Shown here piece after piece: positions 10,055-18,765 of a DNA stretch of 64,000 nt. The stretch spans positions 1 to 64,000 of the forward strand of contig NZ_JAGQBE010000003.1 in the NCBI RefSeq assembly GCF_024345475.1. Direction: 5' to 3'. The notes under the pieces were generated by a model. The model was not told the DNA's origin. It ran no database searches and was given only the letters and a program-made list of their open reading frames with translations. Source of the DNA: Cyanobium sp. T1B-Tous (lineage in GTDB: Bacteria; Cyanobacteriota; Cyanobacteriia; PCC-6307; Cyanobiaceae). How positions within the stretch are numbered: position 1 is the stretch's first letter; each line of letters starts with the position of its first letter. Both the position numbers and the translations under genes were made by a program.

Positions 10055-11058
10055 GTCTGATCCCGTCAGGGCTGCGGCTCAGCAGTCCGTTCAACCGCCG
10101 GCTGATGCTGGCCGGTCCCATGGCCGTGGCGGCCGTGGCGGTGGGCTTCGCCGCCCAGGGCCTTGCCCCCAAGCCCTACGGAGCCGCCCAGGGGGAACTG
10201 CTCGACGCGCTGATTGAAACTCCGCCTCCTCCGCAGGACACCACCGCTGCGGCTGAAAGCCTGCGGCGCCTGGAGGCTCGCCGGGCCACGGCCCCAACGA
10301 CGGCCGGAGCCGGTGGCAGCCTCGGCCTGGCCGAACCGGAGGCTGGGCCCACGGTGGATCTGGAGATCCGCGTGGCCCTGCTGACGGCTGGATCCAGCCC
10401 TGCGCTCTCGGGCACTGGCCCCTGGCAACTGGTGAGCCGGGATGGCCAATTGCTGCAGCAGGGTGCCGCCGGGACGCCCGTCAATCTTGCCGACCTCTGG
10501 TCCCAGGGGCCCGAGGCCTGGCTCCAGACCTCAGGAGGGGCGCTTCTGGTCAACGGCAGCCCCTACGGCGGTCGCCTGCGGTTGATCCGAGACAGTGACG
10601 GCCTGCGGCTGGTGAACCATCTCGGCCTGGAGACCTACATCGCCTCGGTGGTGGGGGCAGAGATGCCCAGTAGTTGGTCGATGGAGGCCCTGCGCGCCCA
10701 GGCCGTTGCCGCCCGCTCCTACGCCCTGGCCCACATGGCCCGACCGGCAAACCGTCACTGGCATCTCGGCGACACCACGCGCTGGCAGGCCTACAAGGGG
10801 TTGGCCCGGAGCAACGACCGCACCCGGCAGGCCGCCGGCAGCACCGCGGGGCTGATTCTCAGTTATCAGGGAGGAATCGTGGAAAGCCTCTATGCCGCCA
10901 ACCGCCAGATCAGTCTCGAGGCCCACGGTCACCTGGGGGCGAGCATGAGTCAGCACGGAGCCCAGGATCTGGCCCAGCAGGGCTTCCGCTACAACCAGAT
11001 CCTGGGGCACTACTACCAGGGGGCGTCCCTGGCACGCCTCAAGGCCGGTGCGGGCTGA
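10033..11058 (+). CDS. SpoIID/LytB domain protein, probably membrane-anchored
   Basis: A 341-residue protein with one N-terminal hydrophobic segment (about residues 17-38), a Pro/Ala-rich linker, and a C-terminal SpoIID/LytB domain. The domain is shown by LGLETYIASVVGAEMP, ALRAQAVAARSYAL and the final GMSQHGAQDLAQQGF block (written here as SMSQHGAQ). SpoIID of Bacillus is a lytic transglycosylase acting on peptidoglycan; cyanobacterial homologues probably also act on cell wall, though not in sporulation. I chose the ATG at 10033, giving 22 nt overlap with the phzF-like gene; the frame opens earlier at 9904 but that part is shadow sequence. It overlaps the next gene by 11 nt. Confidence 0.87.
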   Translation: MGGVARLSLIPSGLRLSSPFNRRLMLAGPMAVAAVAVGFAAQGLAPKPYGAAQGELLDALIETPPPPQDTTAAAESLRRLEARRATAPTTAGAGGSLGLAEPEAGPTVDLEIRVALLTAGSSPALSGTGPWQLVSRDGQLLQQGAAGTPVNLADLWSQGPEAWLQTSGGALLVNGSPYGGRLRLIRDSDGLRLVNHLGLETYIASVVGAEMPSSWSMEALRAQAVAARSYALAHMARPANRHWHLGDTTRWQAYKGLARSNDRTRQAAGSTAGLILSYQGGIVESLYAANRQISLEAHGHLGASMSQHGAQDLAQQGFRYNQILGHYYQGASLARLKAGAG

Positions 11059-11902
11059 GCACTTCTGGCACCGGGCGCTGGAGCGTTCCCTCGAGGCCCA
11101 GCGCAGTGGGGCCCTGGTCCCTCTGGCCACCGACGTGGTGGATCTGCCGGGGTTGGAGCCGTTCGTGCTGCGGCGGTTGCTCAGCCGTACGCCGAAACAC
11201 CTGCGCCGCGGTGGCCCCAAGCCCAATCCCTTTCTTCCCTGGGAGCCTGAGTTGGAGGTGGAATGCCTCGCTTCCGGCCATGTGGCCCTGCTCAACAAAT
11301 ACCCCGTTCAGCCAGGCCATCTGCTGTTGATCACCCAGGCCTGGCAACCCCAGGCGGGCTGGTTGCGGCCTGACGATTGGGCAGGGGTGGCCCAGGTGGC
11401 CTCCGATACGGCGGGGTTGTGGTTCTTCAACAGTTCTCCCGCCGCCGGCGCCAGCCAGCCCCACCGCCACCTGCAGCTGCTGCCCAGGCGAAGCGGCGAG
11501 CCCAGCTGTCCGTTGGCTGCTGCCCTCCAGGCCCAGCTGGAGGAGACAGGAGATCGCCCAGGTCCTGCCGGATCTCCTTGGCCCTGGGCCTATCGCTTGA
11601 GTCGTCGCCAGGACCCCCTGGGCGGCAGCGACCTCGAAGAGCTGTACCTTCGCCATGCCGAGCAGCTGGGTCTGGGGTCCCCGCTTCACGATCCCCAACC
11701 CCTTCATCCGTACAACGTGCTGTTTGACGACCACTGGATGCTCACGGTGCGGCGCACCGAGGAACACTGTGCCGGCTTCAGCCTCAATGCCCTGGCCTTT
11801 GGCGGGTCTTTGCTCGCCACCGAGCGCTCGGATCTCGCCTGGTTGGAGCGGCAAGGACCTTGGCAGCTGCTGCGATCGGTCGCCAGCCCTCCGCTGCCGT
11901 GA
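11048..11902 (+). CDS. ATP adenylyltransferase / Ap4A phosphorylase family protein
   Basis: A 284-residue HIT-superfamily enzyme of the fungal-type Ap4A phosphorylase (APA1/2) family, which splits diadenosine tetraphosphate with phosphate to give ADP and ATP. The catalytic histidine motif reads QPHRHLQLLP (HxHxQ). The family N-terminal block (KPNPFLPWEPELEVE), LLNKYPVQPGHLLLIT and the C-terminal HPYNVLFDDHWML are present. The start is a GTG at 11048 that overlaps the end of the SpoIID-domain gene. It is the last member of the gpsA-phzF-spoIID-Ap4A run, and an 80-bp gap separates it from the sigma factor. Confidence 0.88.
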   Translation: MRAEHFWHRALERSLEAQRSGALVPLATDVVDLPGLEPFVLRRLLSRTPKHLRRGGPKPNPFLPWEPELEVECLASGHVALLNKYPVQPGHLLLITQAWQPQAGWLRPDDWAGVAQVASDTAGLWFFNSSPAAGASQPHRHLQLLPRRSGEPSCPLAAALQAQLEETGDRPGPAGSPWPWAYRLSRRQDPLGGSDLEELYLRHAEQLGLGSPLHDPQPLHPYNVLFDDHWMLTVRRTEEHCAGFSLNALAFGGSLLATERSDLAWLERQGPWQLLRSVASPPLP

Positions 11903-11982
11903 ACCAGGTTCCGTAATTTCCCGGTTGCGGAATCCCCTGTTGCCGGGCGTGGTTGGAAAGCAAGGGGACCTGCCCCTGCTGA

Positions 11983-12807
11983 ATGACTCCTGTCCCGATG
12001 ACCCAACCCGTCAAGACCCCTGCCCGGCCCGATCGCCCGATCTCCCGTCGAGCCCTGCTGCAACGCAACCAGCGGGTCAACCAGTACCGCGCTCTGGTGA
12101 ATCCGATTGCGGTGCACTACGTCCGCCGCTGCCCCGAACCGCTCGATGATCTGATTCAGGTGGGCCTGCTTGGGCTGCTTCGCGCTGCGGAGCTCTATCA
12201 AGCCCACACCGCCACTCCCTTTGAAGCCTTTGCCAGGCCCCACATCCGCGGGGCCATCCTGCACTACCTGCGGGATTGCTCCCAGGCCGTACGGCTCCCC
12301 CGCCGCCAGATGGAGCTCCACGACAAGTTGCGCCAGCTGAAGGCCGGCTGGTGTGCCCGCCATGGCCACGAGCCCAGTGCTGACGACCTGCGTCAGGGGC
12401 TGGCCCTCAGCCGCCAGCAGTGGGAGGACCTGCTCCGGGGACAGGCGATGGCCCGTCCGTCAGCCCTTGGGGCCACGGCGGAGGACATTCAGGCGCTGAT
12501 CTCCGATGGGGACGAGAGCTGGGAAGACCCGACGGGCACGGAGCACACCATCTTGGGCCAGTTGGCCCGGCTGGAGCCCTGCCTCCGATTGGTGATCCAG
12601 AAGGTGGTGCTGTCCGGCTGGACCTATCGGCGTACGGCGGCCCTGTTGCAGGTGAGCCCGATGACGGTGCAGCGACGAGTGAAGCGTGGCTTGGCCCTGC
12701 TGAAGGACGGCCTCCATGCTCCGGTGGCGGAACTCGCAGGGCCGCTGAGTCCCCTCAGCCGTTCCCGGACCCGGCATCGCGTTGCATCTGCTGCTCCAGC
12801 GTGCTGA
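11983..12807 (+). CDS. Group 3 (SigF/SigB-like) alternative sigma factor
   Basis: A 274-residue sigma-70 family factor. Region 2 is visible as EPLDDLIQVGLLGLLRAAE and PFEAFARPHIRGAILHYLRD, a pattern closer to SigF/SigB/FliA than to the principal factors. Region 3 follows with the conserved RLPRRQMEL. Region 4 ends with a helix-turn-helix, GWTYRRTAALLQVSPMTVQRRVKRG. It lacks region 1.1, so it is an alternative factor. The C-terminal 30 residues are low-complexity. An in-frame ATG at 11998 is an alternative start. No anti-sigma factor is adjacent. Its 3' end overlaps a small minus-strand frame. Confidence 0.9.
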   Translation: MTPVPMTQPVKTPARPDRPISRRALLQRNQRVNQYRALVNPIAVHYVRRCPEPLDDLIQVGLLGLLRAAELYQAHTATPFEAFARPHIRGAILHYLRDCSQAVRLPRRQMELHDKLRQLKAGWCARHGHEPSADDLRQGLALSRQQWEDLLRGQAMARPSALGATAEDIQALISDGDESWEDPTGTEHTILGQLARLEPCLRLVIQKVVLSGWTYRRTAALLQVSPMTVQRRVKRGLALLKDGLHAPVAELAGPLSPLSRSRTRHRVASAAPAC

Positions 12808-12949
12808 TGGCCGCCGTGACGGCCGCCAGTTGCCGTTCCACGCCGTCCCGCCAGAACCGCAGCATGCGCAGTTTGCGTTCCTGATGGCGACGCCAGCTGC
12901 TCTGGCCACCTTCGTCGCCGTTGCCGCAGCAGCCCAGGGGGGGAAGCAT
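12755..12949 (-). CDS. Possible small protein overlapping the sigma-factor 3' end
   Basis: A 64-residue frame on the minus strand. After a Gly/Cys-containing N-terminus, it forms a charged helix with heptad-like spacing (RHQERKLRMLRFWRDGVERQ, then LAAVTAAISTLEQQMQRD), which looks like a short coiled coil rather than shadow sequence. It covers most of the otherwise empty space between the sigma factor and the DUF3370 gene and overlaps the sigma factor tail by 53 bp in convergent orientation. I have no family name for it. Confidence 0.45.
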   Translation of the reverse strand: MLPPLGCCGNGDEGGQSSWRRHQERKLRMLRFWRDGVERQLAAVTAAISTLEQQMQRDAGSGNG

Positions 12950-13046
12950 GAGAAAGTGGAGAAGTGCTCTGAGGTTCTAGCGACCCCGGTGCGTCACCCG
13001 AGTGCCGTGTTGCCCGCCCCAGCGGGTGTTTCCCCCAGCAATGGTC

Positions 13047-14744
13047 ATGAAGCACTGCTGGACCCGACGACCCTGGCCAAGCGCGCCAGCAGGGGTGTCC
13101 CCCGTTCTGAATCGGCCCCTGGCACTCCTGTTGGTTTCTGGGCTCCTGGGCCCAGGGGTGCTGGTGCAGGCCCCTGCCGCCATGGCCTACGTGGCGCTGA
13201 TGGCCGGGCAACAGGCCAGGCCCCTGAAGGGCAATTTCAACCAGGTGCCCGTGCTGCACTCCAACCAGCCGGAAGAGGTGGAGGGCGAGGGCATTCTGAT
13301 CAACACGGCTCCGGGCTATGCCTATGCCGCTGAAACGGGCCAGCCCCTGCGCAACGCCGAATACACCTTCAACGGTGAATTCGGCGTCCACATGCACCAC
13401 AAGTATTTCCCGCCCAACCGAGGCCAGCTTTCAGCTTCTGGGCGACGGCCCGAACTCACCCTGGGGCTGATTCTGATCAACCCAGGCGCGCGGCCCGTTC
13501 ACATTCGCTTCGAAAATGGAGCTGTCCGCAACAGCTTTGAAGCCCCCTACTTACAGCAATACAAGATGGGCGTGCGCCCCTTGGGACCGAGGCCGTGGAA
13601 CACCGGACCCGGGGATGCCACCGCGATTCAGGTGTTGCGGGGCCGCCTGGATTCCAAGCTGAGCGAGGAGATCACCATCCCGGCCCGCAGCCGCATCGTG
13701 CTCTTCCATACCCAGCTGCCAGCCCTGGGGATCGCCAACGCCCTGCTCAAGGGCCGCAGCGATGGACCGTTCCAGATGGCCGTGGTTGCAGCCAAGAATC
13801 CGCAAAGCGACTGGGAGGTGCTGTCGGTGCTGGACCAAGGGCGGCTGGCGCCCGGCCGGGTGTATCTGAACCGGATCGCCGACATCAACGGAAGGCGGGT
13901 GTTTTCCCGTGTGGGTGGTGTCGCCATCGGCGATGCCTACCAGGCCAGCCTCAGCCACGACCTGGTCCAGCAGGGGCCCTTGCATGTCCCCCTCACCAGC
14001 ACCCATCGCCACAATTTCGGCACCCGGGAAGTGCAGGTGAATCCGCTGGTGAGTCGGATGGTCGATTCCTCCCTCGACAATGTGGGCACCTACGGCGTTC
14101 GGTTCGACGTCGATCTCAACCTCAAGGGGGCGGGTCCCTTTGAGTTGGTGTTGAGCCATCCCTCCACCACCGGCAGCGGCAGGCCCTTCACCGCCTTCCG
14201 GGGCTCGTTTCAAGTCCGCACCGAGGAGGGCCTCCAGGAAATGCACGTGGGCCTGCGCTCTGGCCAGAGCGTGGCTCTCACCACCTTGAACCTGCGTGCT
14301 GGGGTGTCGAACCCGGTGCGCGTGAGCCTGGTGTATCCGGCCGATGCCACCCCAGGCCATCTCTTGAGTGTGGTGCCGGCCAGTCAGGTCGCGATGGTCC
14401 AGGACCGCGAGCGCCAGCTCGAGCTTGCCCGCTCCGCTGCCAGCAGCACGGCCACGGCCCGACCCTCCACCCTGCCGGCGCTGCCCGATGGCGAGGATGG
14501 TGCCAACGGCGGCCTGCCTGCCCTGTCGCCCCTCGTGCTGCAACCCGGTGCTCAGACCCTTCAGCCTGCGCTGGCTCCCTATCGTTACCTCCCGCCGCCC
14601 CCACCCCCGCCGGCACCGGGTCGGCTGACCCAGCCACGCTCCTCGGCACCCACCCCGGGCATGGCGAGTGAATCCCTGGTGGACCGCTACCAACAGGCCT
14701 TGGAAGCGCAGCAGCAGATGATGCGCGGCTTGATGGGCCGTTAG
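13047..14744 (+). CDS. Secreted DUF3370 family protein
   Basis: About 565 residues of a family (DUF3370) that I know only from cyanobacteria. A hydrophobic signal segment (RPLALLLVSGLLGPGVLV) ends at a plausible cleavage site AMA followed by YVAL, so the protein is probably exported to the periplasm or outside. The body has the family blocks LKGNFNQVPVLHSNQPEEVEG, YTFNGEFGVHMHHKY and SLSHDLVQQGPLHVPLTSTHRHNFG with conserved His residues. The C-terminal 130 residues are Pro/Ala-rich with an eight-proline run. Start choice is uncertain: ATG 13041 or 13047 gives a long signal peptide, and GTG 13095 gives a more usual one. It is followed after 2 bp by the J-domain gene. Function is unknown; an envelope or extracellular structural role is a guess. 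Confidence 0.8.
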   Translation: MKHCWTRRPWPSAPAGVSPVLNRPLALLLVSGLLGPGVLVQAPAAMAYVALMAGQQARPLKGNFNQVPVLHSNQPEEVEGEGILINTAPGYAYAAETGQPLRNAEYTFNGEFGVHMHHKYFPPNRGQLSASGRRPELTLGLILINPGARPVHIRFENGAVRNSFEAPYLQQYKMGVRPLGPRPWNTGPGDATAIQVLRGRLDSKLSEEITIPARSRIVLFHTQLPALGIANALLKGRSDGPFQMAVVAAKNPQSDWEVLSVLDQGRLAPGRVYLNRIADINGRRVFSRVGGVAIGDAYQASLSHDLVQQGPLHVPLTSTHRHNFGTREVQVNPLVSRMVDSSLDNVGTYGVRFDVDLNLKGAGPFELVLSHPSTTGSGRPFTAFRGSFQVRTEEGLQEMHVGLRSGQSVALTTLNLRAGVSNPVRVSLVYPADATPGHLLSVVPASQVAMVQDRERQLELARSAASSTATARPSTLPALPDGEDGANGGLPALSPLVLQPGAQTLQPALAPYRYLPPPPPPPAPGRLTQPRSSAPTPGMASESLVDRYQQALEAQQQMMRGLMGR

Positions 14745-14746
14745 GA

Positions 14747-15793
14747 ATGGCTGAAAGGGAAGATCCGCGCCGCCGGTTCAGCCTGGAGCTTCCGGTGGCC
14801 CTGCTGGAGAAAATCGATGGCCTCAAGGCCGAACTCGGGCTCCGCAGCCGCGGTGATCTCGTCGAACGGCTGTTGCAGGACCTGTTTCCTAGCGACAACG
14901 ACACCAGCGACGGCACTGACGACGGCGGCAGTTACAACGATGCCAGCGGCGAATTCGAGCCCGATCCCGGTGCCGGTACGCCAACCACCTTCAACGAACA
15001 GGGTGCGCTCGTGCTGGTGACCCGTGGAGCCGGGGGCGAACTCACCCTGGATCTCGACGCGTCAGATGACCACTGGGCGGATTCCACTCGGGTCCCCAAC
15101 CCCCAACCACGCCAGGGCGGGATTGACCTGCCTGGATTTGTACGGCGCCAATCAGACCAGCTCAAACGCAGTCTCCATCCCCGCCGCCCCGACGTTCAGG
15201 CATCCCTCGAACCCCTGCCCCAGGTGGGCGGCGAGTTGATTGCCCAGGCTTTGATGCGTGCCCGCACGCACTGGATGGAGCTCTACGGCAATGACGCGAA
15301 TGAGGCCGTGCTGGAGGCGGCCATGGTGTGGCTGGGCCAGGACATCTGGCCCCAGAGTGACCAGAGCGAGAATCGCCCCTTCACCTGGACCCTGGCGTGT
15401 GATGTGGTGGCCACCACCGCGCCAAGTTGGGGCCGCGAACCTGCGAGTTTTGAGCGGGTGATGGTGATGGCCGGGCTGCTGGAAGATCCGTTCAGCACGT
15501 CGACCTTGGAGCTGCGCTTACCCACGCTGATTCGACGCTTTGTGCATCGATTCCGCAAACGGCGCAAGGGGACGTCGTTCCAGACCCTGGAGCACACCAT
15601 GACGCTCCATGGAGCGTTGAAGTTATTGAACTTGCCTACAGCCCCCGGCCATCGCCTCACGCTTGGTCAAATCCGGGATGCCTACCGAGATCTGGCCATG
15701 AGCAACCATCCCGATGCGGGAGGGAGCGAAGACAGCATGCGCCGGCTCAACGAGGCCTACCAACTTCTCAAGGAGCTCTACCGCAACCAATAG
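14747..15793 (+). CDS. J-domain protein with ribbon-helix-helix-like N-terminus
   Basis: A 348-residue protein in three parts. Residues 9-45 (RRRFSLELPVALLEKIDGLK, then SRGDLVERLLQDLF) look like a ribbon-helix-helix strand-helix-helix unit. Residues 50-130 are acidic and low in predicted structure. The middle (about 150-280) is helical and of unknown type. The C-terminus (about 300-348) is a J-domain: LTLGQIRDAYRDLAMSNHPDAGGS with the HPD tripeptide near residue 321. A J-domain would recruit a DnaK-type Hsp70. The gene starts 2 bp after DUF3370 and is probably cotranscribed. The RHH assignment is inference; the J-domain is clear. Confidence 0.82.
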   Translation: MAEREDPRRRFSLELPVALLEKIDGLKAELGLRSRGDLVERLLQDLFPSDNDTSDGTDDGGSYNDASGEFEPDPGAGTPTTFNEQGALVLVTRGAGGELTLDLDASDDHWADSTRVPNPQPRQGGIDLPGFVRRQSDQLKRSLHPRRPDVQASLEPLPQVGGELIAQALMRARTHWMELYGNDANEAVLEAAMVWLGQDIWPQSDQSENRPFTWTLACDVVATTAPSWGREPASFERVMVMAGLLEDPFSTSTLELRLPTLIRRFVHRFRKRRKGTSFQTLEHTMTLHGALKLLNLPTAPGHRLTLGQIRDAYRDLAMSNHPDAGGSEDSMRRLNEAYQLLKELYRNQ

Positions 15794-16681
15794 CAGCCCC
15801 CAATTGTCTCGGCCTATTCTTGCTACAAGACTAGGAGTAAGAATTAGCTCGCCCCACTGAGATTGTCGGGATGTGTTCGGCCGGCCCGCTGAGGTCAGGC
15901 GAGTCCTTGGGTTGTCCAGGCCAGGCAGGGTGATCGCTCACCAAGCCAAGATTGCATTGCCCGAAGCATCTGAGACCCACCCTGGGTCTTGTACTGGCAT
16001 TTACCGGAGATGACTGCCACCACGCCAGGGGCTGCCTCGACATCAATGAAATGGAGTCGTCTAATAAGTCGCATCAGCCTTCAGGCCTGAGTCTGACCCT
16101 GCACCTCATCACAGACTGCCGAGACTTAAGTGTTTCGGATTGGCGGCGTGGCAGGCATCCGTTGGTCGGCCTGATTCACGCATTGGAGCTGGCAGAAAAG
16201 GCAAAAAACACGTGATTCTGGCCGGAGCGGTTGATCGCTTCATGTGTTGCGCGTTAGCCGCGCCCTGATGGCGTCCATGGCTTCTGCGCCAATCAGAGCT
16301 TGTCCCACGTCCTGTCCAGTTCGCCGAAGCCCAACCAAAATTCAATCCTGGAGGTCGTTTCTAGCTCTGCGTATCTGTGTCATACACAGGTACGCAAGTT
16401 GATTCCCTCTTTTTCCAGCGGCCTGACACGCTTCGCCCGTGGGGCGCCGAGAACCAGCCCATTGAGAGCGAAAATAGGGAGCTCTCCTTCGTCTCATGTG
16501 GGAGAAGTTTCTAGATTCACAAACGGATCGAGATGAGATTAACAAGACTCACTTCCGGGGTGTTTGTGCCGCTGCTTCTTTGCCTCTCATCGGAGAACAC
16601 CATGGAGGGGCCAAGCCCGCCTACGCCGCCGCCGCCTCTTGGGCGATCTACTAGGTCCGAGATGGGTCCCATGCACTTGTA
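15794..16681 (+). other. Gene-poor region with no supportable CDS
   Basis: About 890 bp, the longest stretch without a gene I can defend. It looks richer in A+T and in stop codons than its surroundings. The reading frames here (longest about 87 codons) show no domain, no signal peptide that fits, and no consistent codon bias. It contains a small hairpin at 15973-15989 (AGACCC/GGGTCT) just downstream of the J-domain gene and a large dyad at 16368-16396. It could hold a small RNA, a decayed gene or a regulatory region. I cannot tell which. Confidence 0.6.
16368..16396. repeat. Large near-perfect dyad (13-bp arms, 3-bp centre)
   Basis: The left arm TGCGTATCTGTGT (16368-16380) and right arm ACACAGGTACGCA (16384-16396) are reverse complements except for one position, separated by CAT. 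No T-tract follows on either strand, so it is not a usual intrinsic terminator. It could be an operator for a dimeric regulator, the stem of a small RNA, or a relic of a mobile element end. It lies in the gene-poor region, upstream of no obvious gene. Confidence 0.75.
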
Positions 16682-16718
16682 CAAAAAAGACCCAGTCGAG
16701 ACAGGTGTCGACTGGGTC
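16682..16718 (-). terminator. Intrinsic terminator of apcD
   Basis: An 11-bp perfect inverted repeat, GACCCAGTCGA (16689-16699) and TCGACTGGGTC (16708-16718), with an 8-nt loop. Read on the minus strand the hairpin is followed at once by six T residues (plus-strand AAAAAA at 16683-16688). It lies 22 bp downstream of the apcD stop codon in the correct orientation. Confidence 0.93.
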
Positions 16719-16740
16719 TGGTGCCTGGTCCGGGTGGGAC

Positions 16741-17235
16741 TCAGGTGCTGGTTTGCATGCCCTGGATGAGGAAGTCGAAGTAGGGGCCGGCCATGGCGGC
16801 TTGATCGGTGCTCAGCAGCCCAATCGCCGCATCCTTCATGGTGCGCATCGCTTCCACCATGCCTGGCATCGGCACGCCGAGGCTGTTGTACATCTCGCGG
16901 GCACCCACAAGCCCGATCTGCTGGATCATCTCGGTGCTTCCGGCCAGCACGCCGTAGGTCACCAGACGCAGGTACCAGCTGTAATCGCGAAGGCACTGGG
17001 CCCGCTGCTTCTGGCCGTAGGCATTGCCGCCGGGAGCCACGTAGTCAGGTTTGCGTTGAAACAGCTGCTTGGCTGCCTCATCCACAATCTTTTTCTCGTT
17101 ATCGGTGAGAACCCGAACCACGGCCAGCCGATCGGCCCCCCGGCTGAGGTACTCCACCATGGAGCGCAGCTCGCCGCCGCTCGGATAGCGCAGCTGATCA
17201 TCTGCCTGGAGGATCAGATCCCGAACGACGCTCAT
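16741..17235 (-). CDS. apcD: Allophycocyanin alpha-B subunit (terminal emitter)
   Basis: A 164-residue phycobiliprotein of the phycobilisome core. ApcD forms part of a minor, red-shifted allophycocyanin that passes energy from the phycobilisome to the photosystems. The N-terminus [19 protein letters not shown] is the ApcD pattern rather than ApcA, ApcB or ApcF. The bilin-binding cysteine is in [14 protein letters not shown]. The conserved [12 protein letters not shown] and [16 protein letters not shown] blocks are also present. The ATG at 17235 gives the family N-terminus; the frame extends upstream to 17634 only as shadow sequence under rlmD. It stands alone, divergent from rlmD, and ends in a strong terminator. 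Confidence 0.96.
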   Translation of the reverse strand: MSVVRDLILQADDQLRYPSGGELRSMVEYLSRGADRLAVVRVLTDNEKKIVDEAAKQLFQRKPDYVAPGGNAYGQKQRAQCLRDYSWYLRLVTYGVLAGSTEMIQQIGLVGAREMYNSLGVPMPGMVEAMRTMKDAAIGLLSTDQAAMAGPYFDFLIQGMQTST

Positions 17236-17328
17236 CGCAGCGACCACACGCGTGCACCACTGTATCGACTCCTCCGGGGGAACCTGCCTCTCGACAGCAA
17301 GGTGTAACGCCCCTTTGCACGGCGTAGG

Positions 17329-18765
17329 GTGAGGGATTGCCTGGCGCGCGTGGACAGCCTCACCACCGGCAGCAACCTGGACCTGTCCACCGGTAGCCGG
17401 GTGGAGGTGACGATCACAGGCCTCTCCCACGACGGCCAAGGGGTGGCCCGCCTCAACGATCGGGTTCTGTTTGTCTCCGGAGCCCTGCCTGGCGAACAAG
17501 TGAAGGTGCGTCTCACCCATCGGGCGCGGCGCCATTGGGTGGCCGAATTGGAACAGGTGTTGGTTCCTGCTCCGGAGCGGCAGCGCCCTCCCTGCATCCT
17601 GGCCGAGCACTGCGGTGGCTGCAGCGTGCAGCACCTTGCCGACTCAGGCCAGCAGCACTGGAAGCACCAGAAGGTGGTCGACGCCATCCGTCGCATTGCC
17701 CATCTCGAGACGCCCGTCTCTCCGTTGCTCGTGGCGCCCGAGAGCCTGGGCTACCGCAACCGCGCCATCATCCCGTTGGAGCGTCGTGAGGATGGTCGAC
17801 TGCGGGCTGGCTTCTATCGCCGCGGCACCCACACGATCGTCAACATGAATCACGGTCCCGTGTTGGACCCCCGCCTGGACAGCCTGATCGCTCCACTCAA
17901 GGCGGATCTGGAGGCCAGTGATTGGCCGGTGGATCGGGACTTCCGCGAGGGCGGCGGCCTTCGCCATCTGGCCCTGCGGCTTGGCAGTCACAGTGGTGAT
18001 GTGCTGATCACCCTGGTGAGCAGCCACGCCGAGCTCGACGGCCTCGAAATCCTTTCGGCGGCGTGGATGGAGCGCTGGCCCGAGGTGGTGGGGGTGTGTC
18101 TCAACCTGCAGCCCCTGGCCACCAACACCCTGATGGGACCGGAAACCCGGGTGGTGGCCGGTCGGGGTTGGGTGGAAGAGCGCTTCAGCGGTCTCACCCT
18201 GCAGATTGCAGCTGACACCTTTTTTCAGGTTCACACCCGCCAAGCTGAGCGGGTTGTGCCGCTGGTGCTGGCAGCTCTAGAAGCAGTCCCCACCGGCGTG
18301 ATGGTGGATGCCTACTGCGGAATCGGGACGTACACCCTGCCGGTGGCCGCTGCTGGCTGGCACGTGCACGGCATCGAACTCAGCGCCGAAGCGGTGCAAC
18401 AGGCCCGCACCAACGCCCGGGAGAACGGACTCACCGATCGGGCCTCGTTTGAGGCTGGCGTCGTGGCGGAGTGCTTGGCGGCGCACCTGGCCCACTGCGA
18501 CGTGCTGTTCCTCGACCCGCCCCGCAAGGGACTGGAGCCCGGTACCCAGGCCGCCATTTTGGAGCGGCCACCAGCCCACATTTTGTATCTCAGCTGCGAC
18601 CCGGCCACCCTCGCGCGCGACCTGGCCCAACTGGTGGGCCAGGGGGGCTATCAGCTGGAATCCCTCCAGCCGCTCGACTTTTTTCCCCAGACCAGCCACG
18701 TGGAAACGCTGGCTGTCCTGCGGCGCGGCGCTGCGGTTCCGGTGCAACCCTCAGCCGAGGCCTAA
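17329..18765 (+). CDS. rlmD: 23S rRNA (uracil-5-)-methyltransferase, RlmD/TrmA family
   Basis: A 478-residue SAM-dependent RNA m5U methyltransferase. It has an N-terminal TRAM domain (about residues 20-75), an iron-sulfur-type cysteine cluster ([17 protein letters not shown], about 86-102), the SAM-binding motif [12 protein letters not shown] (about 328), and the catalytic cysteine in [14 protein letters not shown]. The target base (U1939-type in 23S rRNA or another site) cannot be fixed from sequence alone, since RlmCD and TrmA paralogues share these motifs. The start is a GTG at 17329; a GTG at 17350 is an alternative. Its last 4 bases overlap the pheT 3' end. Confidence 0.9.
   Translation: MRDCLARVDSLTTGSNLDLSTGSRVEVTITGLSHDGQGVARLNDRVLFVSGALPGEQVKVRLTHRARRHWVAELEQVLVPAPERQRPPCILAEHCGGCSVQHLADSGQQHWKHQKVVDAIRRIAHLETPVSPLLVAPESLGYRNRAIIPLERREDGRLRAGFYRRGTHTIVNMNHGPVLDPRLDSLIAPLKADLEASDWPVDRDFREGGGLRHLALRLGSHSGDVLITLVSSHAELDGLEILSAAWMERWPEVVGVCLNLQPLATNTLMGPETRVVAGRGWVEERFSGLTLQIAADTFFQVHTRQAERVVPLVLAALEAVPTGVMVDAYCGIGTYTLPVAAAGWHVHGIELSAEAVQQARTNARENGLTDRASFEAGVVAECLAAHLAHCDVLFLDPPRKGLEPGTQAAILERPPAHILYLSCDPATLARDLAQLVGQGGYQLESLQPLDFFPQTSHVETLAVLRRGAAVPVQPSAEA

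Noticed and set aside
16300-16536. 78-codon plus-strand frame in the gene-poor region
   Set aside because: Irregular composition, no domain and no plausible ribosome site; the dyad at 16368-16396 runs through it.
16677-16689. String TTGTACAAAAAAG resembling a lambda-type attB core used in cloning vectors
   Set aside because: The A-run is the T-tract of the apcD terminator on the other strand; no other attB or vector sequence surrounds it.
16533-16769. 78-codon plus-strand frame with a signal-peptide-like N-terminus
   Set aside because: It reads through the apcD terminator hairpin and into the antisense of apcD, and the rest is a proline-rich irregular sequence.
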